Shown here in pieces: positions 60,722 through 64,000 of a DNA stretch of 64,000 nt. How positions within the stretch are numbered: position 1 is the first letter of the stretch; every line of letters starts with the position of its first letter. The stretch comes from Macrococcus epidermidis (GTDB lineage: Bacteria > Bacillota > Bacilli > Staphylococcales > Staphylococcaceae), in NCBI RefSeq assembly GCF_003259695.1, contig NZ_PZJH01000001.1, positions 1,054,001-1,118,000 of the forward strand. Direction: 5' to 3'. The notes under the pieces were generated by a model that made no database searches, was not told where the DNA came from, and saw only the letters and a program-made list of their open reading frames with translations. Both the position numbers and the translations under genes were made by a program.

Positions 60722-62458
60722 TTAAGAGACACCTCCCAACTGTTGACGATCGAATTGCGACTTGTACCAGCCATTATTCGCAATCAGTGCTTCATGAGTA
60801 CCACGCTCGATAATTTTTCCGCGATCTAATACCACAATTAAATCTGCGTGCTGTACAGCTGAAAGTCGATGCGTTGATATAATCGTCGTCTTTCCGCTTC
60901 TTGAAGCCTGAATATTTTCTATGATCGCTGTCTCCGTTTTTGCATCTACAGCACTTAATGAATCATCTAATATTAATATATCTGGATTTTTTATCATTGC
61001 ACGGGCTATAGAAATACGCTGTTTTTGTCCACCTGAAATAGCGATTCCTTTTTCTCCAACGAGCGTTTCTAACCCTTGAGGCAATCTTTCAATATCTTTT
61101 GTAAAGTTTGCAAGACGAATTGCTTCTGCAATTTCAGCGTCAGTCGCATCCTCCTTACCAAACTTAATATTTTCTTTTACTGTTCTTGAGAATAATATAT
61201 TTTCCTGAGAAACATAGCCTATCTTATTACGAACGTCATACTTGGATAAATCTTTCACGCTTAAATTACCAATAGAAATGTTCCCTGCTCCCATCGGATA
61301 TTCTTTTAAAATCTGCTTGATTAAAGTCGTCTTACCACTTCCCGTAGGACCAACAATACCTAATGTTTCGCCTACCTTTATCTCTATATCAATATCCTTT
61401 AAATTTTCTTCTTCACTTGATGGATACTGGAAAGTTACAGCATCAAAGGAAACGTGATGATCCTTTGGAATTGAAGCGTCAATCGGATCTTCCATGACAT
61501 CTTCAGTATTTAATGTATCCATTACACGGTCTAATGATGCATTACCACGTTGCATAATATTAAATAATAATCCAATTGCAAACATCGGCCACACAAGCAT
61601 ATTTAAATAAACATTGAAGGCAATTAAATCACCGACTGTAATTTCACCTTGATTAACAAGATAACTCCCATAACCGAGACCTATCATAAAACTTAACGAT
61701 GTAACAATTATCGTAATCGGTTTGAATAGAGCATCTAATTTTTCTACGTGAATAAATTTGTTAACCACATCAGTCGTCATATGTTTAAAATGAATATCTA
61801 AATGTTCTTCCTGTGCAAAAGCACGTGTTACCCTGACGCCTTCAATCGATTCCAATACACTGTCATTCATATCACCGAATGCATCCTGACTCACAGTGTA
61901 TCGTTCATGAATCATTTTCCCGAGACGTTGTTCAATATATGCTAAAAATGGTAAAGGAATAAGCGCTGCTAACGTTAATTTCCAAGAAATCGCAATAGCC
62001 ATCATCGCAATAATTGTTACCATATATGTTGTACTATCGATTAATGTCAAAATACCAAAACCAACTGTTTGACGAATGGCACTTAAATCATTTGTAGCCT
62101 TTGCCATAAGGTCACCAGTTCTATTCTTTTCGTAAAAACTCGGACTCATCGTTAAAAACTTTGCCATAATTTTCTTGCGCATAATACTTTCTAGCAATTG
62201 TGAACCATTAAACAAAAGATATCGCCATAAGTAATTGATTAAATAACTCAACACTAGCGTTACAGTAAATACGATTAATATCCAGTTAAAAGTATCTTGT
62301 GTTAACGTTTTTAAATTGACGTAATCAATCGTTTTTCCAATTAGCCAAGGCGGAATAATCTCTGTAACATTCGCACAAAGGAGTAAGATTACCGCAAAAA
62401 CATATCTCTTTTTTTCCTGCTTGAAAAACCATCCTAACTTAAATAAAACATCTAACAT
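60722..62458 (-). CDS. Heterodimeric ABC exporter subunit with a degenerate catalytic site (BmrC/YheI-like)
   Basis: A 578-residue half-transporter with six membrane helices and an ATPase domain: Walker A VGPTGSGKTTLIKQI (about 370-384), signature ISGGQKQRISIARAM, Walker B ILILDDSLSAVDAK where the catalytic Glu is replaced by Asp, and H-loop ISTHRLS. The start ATG has AAGGAG 8 bp upstream. It is first in the operon, as BmrC is, and its leader carries the attenuator described at 62480-62742. Confidence 0.9.
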   Translation of the reverse strand: MLDVLFKLGWFFKQEKKRYVFAVILLLCANVTEIIPPWLIGKTIDYVNLKTLTQDTFNWILIVFTVTLVLSYLINYLWRYLLFNGSQLLESIMRKKIMAKFLTMSPSFYEKNRTGDLMAKATNDLSAIRQTVGFGILTLIDSTTYMVTIIAMMAIAISWKLTLAALIPLPFLAYIEQRLGKMIHERYTVSQDAFGDMNDSVLESIEGVRVTRAFAQEEHLDIHFKHMTTDVVNKFIHVEKLDALFKPITIIVTSLSFMIGLGYGSYLVNQGEITVGDLIAFNVYLNMLVWPMFAIGLLFNIMQRGNASLDRVMDTLNTEDVMEDPIDASIPKDHHVSFDAVTFQYPSSEEENLKDIDIEIKVGETLGIVGPTGSGKTTLIKQILKEYPMGAGNISIGNLSVKDLSKYDVRNKIGYVSQENILFSRTVKENIKFGKEDATDAEIAEAIRLANFTKDIERLPQGLETLVGEKGIAISGGQKQRISIARAMIKNPDILILDDSLSAVDAKTETAIIENIQASRSGKTTIISTHRLSAVQHADLIVVLDRGKIIERGTHEALIANNGWYKSQFDRQQLGGVS

Positions 62459-62480
62459 GTGTCACACTCCTTGTTCACTC

Positions 62481-62518
62481 ATAAAAAAATACACATACTC
62501 AAATGATGAGCATGTGCA
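62481..62518 (-). terminator. Attenuator terminator T2 before the ABC exporter
   Basis: CACATGCTCA-TCATT-TGAGTATGTG (10-bp stem with one G-T) followed by TATTTTTTT, ending about 12 bp before the exporter ribosome binding site. Confidence 0.8.
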
Positions 62519-62528
62519 CATTTTTAGA

Positions 62529-62545
62529 GTGGGATTAACTCCCAC
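62529..62545 (-). other. Small hairpin between the two attenuator terminators
   Basis: GTGGGA-GTTAA-TCCCAC, perfect 6-bp stem with a 5-nt loop and no T tract. It lies between terminators T1 and T2 and could pause RNA polymerase. Confidence 0.55.
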
Positions 62546-62550
62546 AGACA

Positions 62551-62600
62551 ATCAAAAAAATACATAATCATTTCCATATTAATATCGTCGAAAAGATTAT
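62551..62600 (-). terminator. Attenuator terminator T1 overlapping the leader stop codon
   Basis: ATAATC-T-TTTC ... GAAA-T-GATTAT (6 plus 4 bp around a T-T mismatch) then GTATTTTTTTG. The upstream arm contains the TAA stop of the leader peptide, so a ribosome there would block folding. Confidence 0.6.
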
Positions 62601-62680
62601 AGCGTTATTTTTGATTCGTATGCAGGAGGAAAATATAAAATTGTTGATAAATAAACATACTGTCGTCTAACGTTGTTCAT
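62597..62680 (-). CDS. 27-residue leader peptide of the ABC exporter (bmrB-like)
   Basis: ATG at 62680 with GGAGG 8 bp upstream opens a 27-codon frame; the peptide reads MNNVRRQYVYLSTILYF, then PPAYESKITL. It contains a Phe-Pro-Pro, a known slow spot for ribosomes. It lies between a good promoter (62714-62742) and two terminators, in front of the exporter pair. Translation of its message probably senses ribosome stalling, as BmrB does in Bacillus; its sequence is too short to compare with BmrB. Confidence 0.7.
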   Translation of the reverse strand: MNNVRRQYVYLSTILYFPPAYESKITL

Positions 62681-62694
62681 TGTATTTTCCTCCT
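62624..62694 (-). repeat. 12-bp inverted repeat masking the leader ribosome binding site
   Basis: The ribosome binding stretch AGGAGGAAAATA (62683-62694, minus strand) is perfectly complementary to TATTTTCCTCCT (62624-62635) within leader codons 15-19, over a 47-nt loop. Confidence 0.85.
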
Positions 62695-62713
62695 TTCTTT
62701 ATTAGTTGTTTTA

Positions 62714-62742
62714 ATCATAAATTAATCTTCTGAAAATTTCAA
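62714..62742 (-). promoter_or_regulatory. Promoter of the leader peptide-ABC exporter operon
   Basis: TTGAAA (62737-62742), 17-bp spacer, TATGAT (62714-62719). Transcription would start about 25 nt before the leader peptide ATG. Confidence 0.75.
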
Positions 62743-62799
62743 TAGTTCATACAAATAAATTTCGCTTTACGAACAAAATTAACAATAAATTTACAAAAT

Positions 62800-63162
62800 C
62801 TAATAATCTGCCTGATAGAATATATCATATTTCTTCCGGTCAACCTGTAACAAACGCTTTAAATCTTTATATAGCTGATCGATATATTCAAAGTAAATAT
62901 AGCCATAGTCATAACTCCCAAAAAATGGTCCGTAATACACCGGTAAAGCTTTAGGTGCAACATTAGCATTCATTCGTATGGCATTGACCTTAAACATGAG
63001 ATTCGTCAGATCATCCTCTGCAATCTCAATACTACATGGATTATCCAGGTTATATTTGATATCAAAGTATCCGTGTAACGCGTTAAATTTTCTAAAATAA
63101 GAGAATTCAATCATTTCTTCAGTAGATTTATCTTTTAAGTAGATATACATATCCAGACCCAT
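62800..63162 (-). CDS. Hypothetical protein, 120 residues, starting MGLDMY
   Basis: I do not recognise a characterised family. The start MGLDMYIYLKDKST is a pattern I associate with phage and plasmid hypothetical proteins. The rest is rich in Tyr and Phe, with no signal peptide or membrane helix. The ATG overlaps the radC stop codon (TAATG), so it is translated from the same message. It is not typical of the comC-radC-mreC region. Confidence 0.7.
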   Translation of the reverse strand: MGLDMYIYLKDKSTEEMIEFSYFRKFNALHGYFDIKYNLDNPCSIEIAEDDLTNLMFKVNAIRMNANVAPKALPVYYGPFFGSYDYGYIYFEYIDQLYKDLKRLLQVDRKKYDIFYQADY

Positions 63163-63833
63163 TATAATTGTCCCCTTTCTTTAATACTGACAAAAGTGCC
63201 ATCTCCGATAATAATATGATCCAGTAAATCAATGCCGACGAGTTCTCCGACACTTACGAGTCTTCGTGTCGCTTCAATATCTTCATAACTCGGTTCTGCA
63301 CAACCTGATGGATGATTATGAACTGCAATGATATTCGCCGCACTTCTTTTAATGGCTTCTCGAAATATTTCACGCGGATGAACGATGGATGCATTTAATG
63401 ATCCGATAAAGATTGTATGCTCATGTATGACGTAATTCTTTGTATTTAACATCAATACTATAAAATGCTCCTGAGTAAAATATCGCATGCGTTCCATCAA
63501 TAAATCTGCTACACATTGAGGTGAGTTAATCTTAATCCTCTGTTCCAGAGAATGTGTATGCATACGCTGTGCCAGTTCTATTACTGCAAGCATTGTTGCT
63601 GCTTTTTTGTCACCGATACCTTTAACTTGTGTCAGTTCCTGCAAAGTTAAATATCTCAAATCCTTAATATTATCTACTTGATTCAATAAATTTTCTGAAA
63701 CTTGGTAAACAGATTCATCGCGTACACCAGTGCCGATAATCAATGATAACAGTTCCTGGTTTGTTAACTTATCGGCACCATAGATCATTAGTCGTTCTCT
63801 TGGTTTATCGATATCTAATGGAATATCAATCAT
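63162..63833 (-). CDS. radC: RadC family protein (JAB/MPN domain)
   Basis: A 223-residue protein with an N-terminal helix-hairpin-helix (LTQVKGIGDKKAATMLAV) and a C-terminal JAB metal-site motif IAVHNHPSGCAEPSYED (His-x-His, Ser, Asp). The name comes from an old radiation-sensitivity assignment that was later withdrawn; the true role is unclear, although induction with competence is reported in other bacteria. It overlaps comC by ATGA. Confidence 0.92.
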   Translation of the reverse strand: MIDIPLDIDKPRERLMIYGADKLTNQELLSLIIGTGVRDESVYQVSENLLNQVDNIKDLRYLTLQELTQVKGIGDKKAATMLAVIELAQRMHTHSLEQRIKINSPQCVADLLMERMRYFTQEHFIVLMLNTKNYVIHEHTIFIGSLNASIVHPREIFREAIKRSAANIIAVHNHPSGCAEPSYEDIEATRRLVSVGELVGIDLLDHIIIGDGTFVSIKERGQL

Positions 63834-64000
63834 CAGACAAATCCTCCAAAGTACAATATTTTGATTTGTTCATATAATAGGAGTACTACAAAAAATGATG
63901 TCGTTATAAAAGGGATAAGTGGTACTTTTTTAAGCCCAGTTTTATAACTTAAAAAGATGATACAACTAAGACCACCTATTAAATATGTTATAAAAAATAA
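63833..64000 (-). CDS. comC: ComC, prepilin peptidase (3' part only; 5' end beyond window)
   Basis: The last 55 codons of a frame entering from the right edge. The product has two membrane helices around a short cytoplasmic loop SYKTGLKKVPLIPFITTSFF, which matches the C-terminus of type IV prepilin peptidases. The peptidase cuts the leader of pseudopilins that build the competence pilus. The TGA overlaps the radC ATG as ATGA. Confidence 0.75.
   Translation of the reverse strand, partial: LFFITYLIGGLSCIIFLSYKTGLKKVPLIPFITTSFFVVLLLYEQIKILYFGGFV

Larger units (their letters stand above)
62459..62799 (-). other. Attenuator leader region of the ABC exporter operon
   Basis: This 341-bp gap is filled by a promoter, a leader peptide gene, two terminators with a small hairpin between and the exporter ribosome binding site. 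It is listed here to account for the gap; the parts are given separately. Confidence 0.75.

Noticed and set aside
62624-62670. Small plus-strand frame after AGGAGG at 62624
   Set aside because: It is the mirror image of the leader ribosome binding site caused by the inverted repeat; the frame has only about 10 codons and no plus-strand promoter.

Overview
The window is low-GC Firmicutes chromosome. Gene content and order (comC-radC, mreCD-rplU-prp-rpmA-spo0B-like-obgE-pheB-ruvAB-queA-tgt-yajC-secDF, recJ-apt-rel-dtd, hisS-aspS-6S-tcdA, rarA/cymR, iscS-mnmA, recD2-alaS-ireB-ruvX-mltG, trmR-trhP1/P2-udk-greA-mtnN, yqeG...yqeM-comEABC) and the L27 extension with Prp point to Staphylococcaceae. 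I favour Macrococcus or a close relative over Staphylococcus proper, but raw sequence alone does not settle the genus. Nearly everything is on the minus strand. Only the NERD gene, a luciferase-like oxidoreductase and rarA are on the plus strand.

Read in the direction of transcription (right to left): 64.0-62.8 kb holds comC (partial), radC and an unknown 120-residue protein. 62.8-56.7 kb is an accessory block with a heterodimeric ABC exporter behind a leader-peptide attenuator, a GNAT acetyltransferase, a small membrane-anchored protein and a lipoprotein beta-N-acetylhexosaminidase. 56.7-45.4 kb carries cell shape, ribosomal proteins L21/L27 with the Prp protease, a Spo0B-like protein, Obg, Holliday-junction and queuosine genes and Sec accessory proteins. 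45.3-43 kb is a dipeptide epimerase and an M20 amidohydrolase. 42.9-33 kb covers RecJ, Apt, Rel, Dtd, a cell-wall amidase, and HisS/AspS under a T-box, followed by 6S RNA.

32.7-25.8 kb has TcdA, an ABC-2 transporter, RarA, CymR, a luciferase-like oxidoreductase, a 50-bp tandem repeat array and a NERD protein. This block sits between cymR and iscS-mnmA, which are neighbours in Bacillus. 25.6-10.1 kb holds iscS-mnmA, TPR-recD2, alaS under a T-box, ireB-ruvX-yrzB-mltG, and the operon for tRNA wobble-uridine hydroxylation and methylation with udk and greA, then mtnN and a 34-residue membrane peptide. 10.0-0 kb holds yqeG, an SPFH/coiled-coil pair and tRNA-Gly placed between yqeG and yqeH, then yqeH-aroE-yhbY-nadD-yqeK-rsfS-yqeM-comEA-comEB-comEC (comEC runs off the left edge).

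The strongest non-routine signals are regulatory. One is a bmrB-like leader peptide with two successive terminators, one overlapping its stop codon, and a 12-bp complement to its own ribosome binding site, upstream of the ABC exporter. The second is an identical 22-bp direct-repeat operator, matching the streptococcal CiaR consensus TTTAAG-N5-TTTAAG, in front of both the SPFH pair and the ABC-2 transporter. The third is a 50-bp tandem repeat array in the largest gene-free gap. A Spo0B-like phosphotransferase in a lineage without sporulation also deserves attention.
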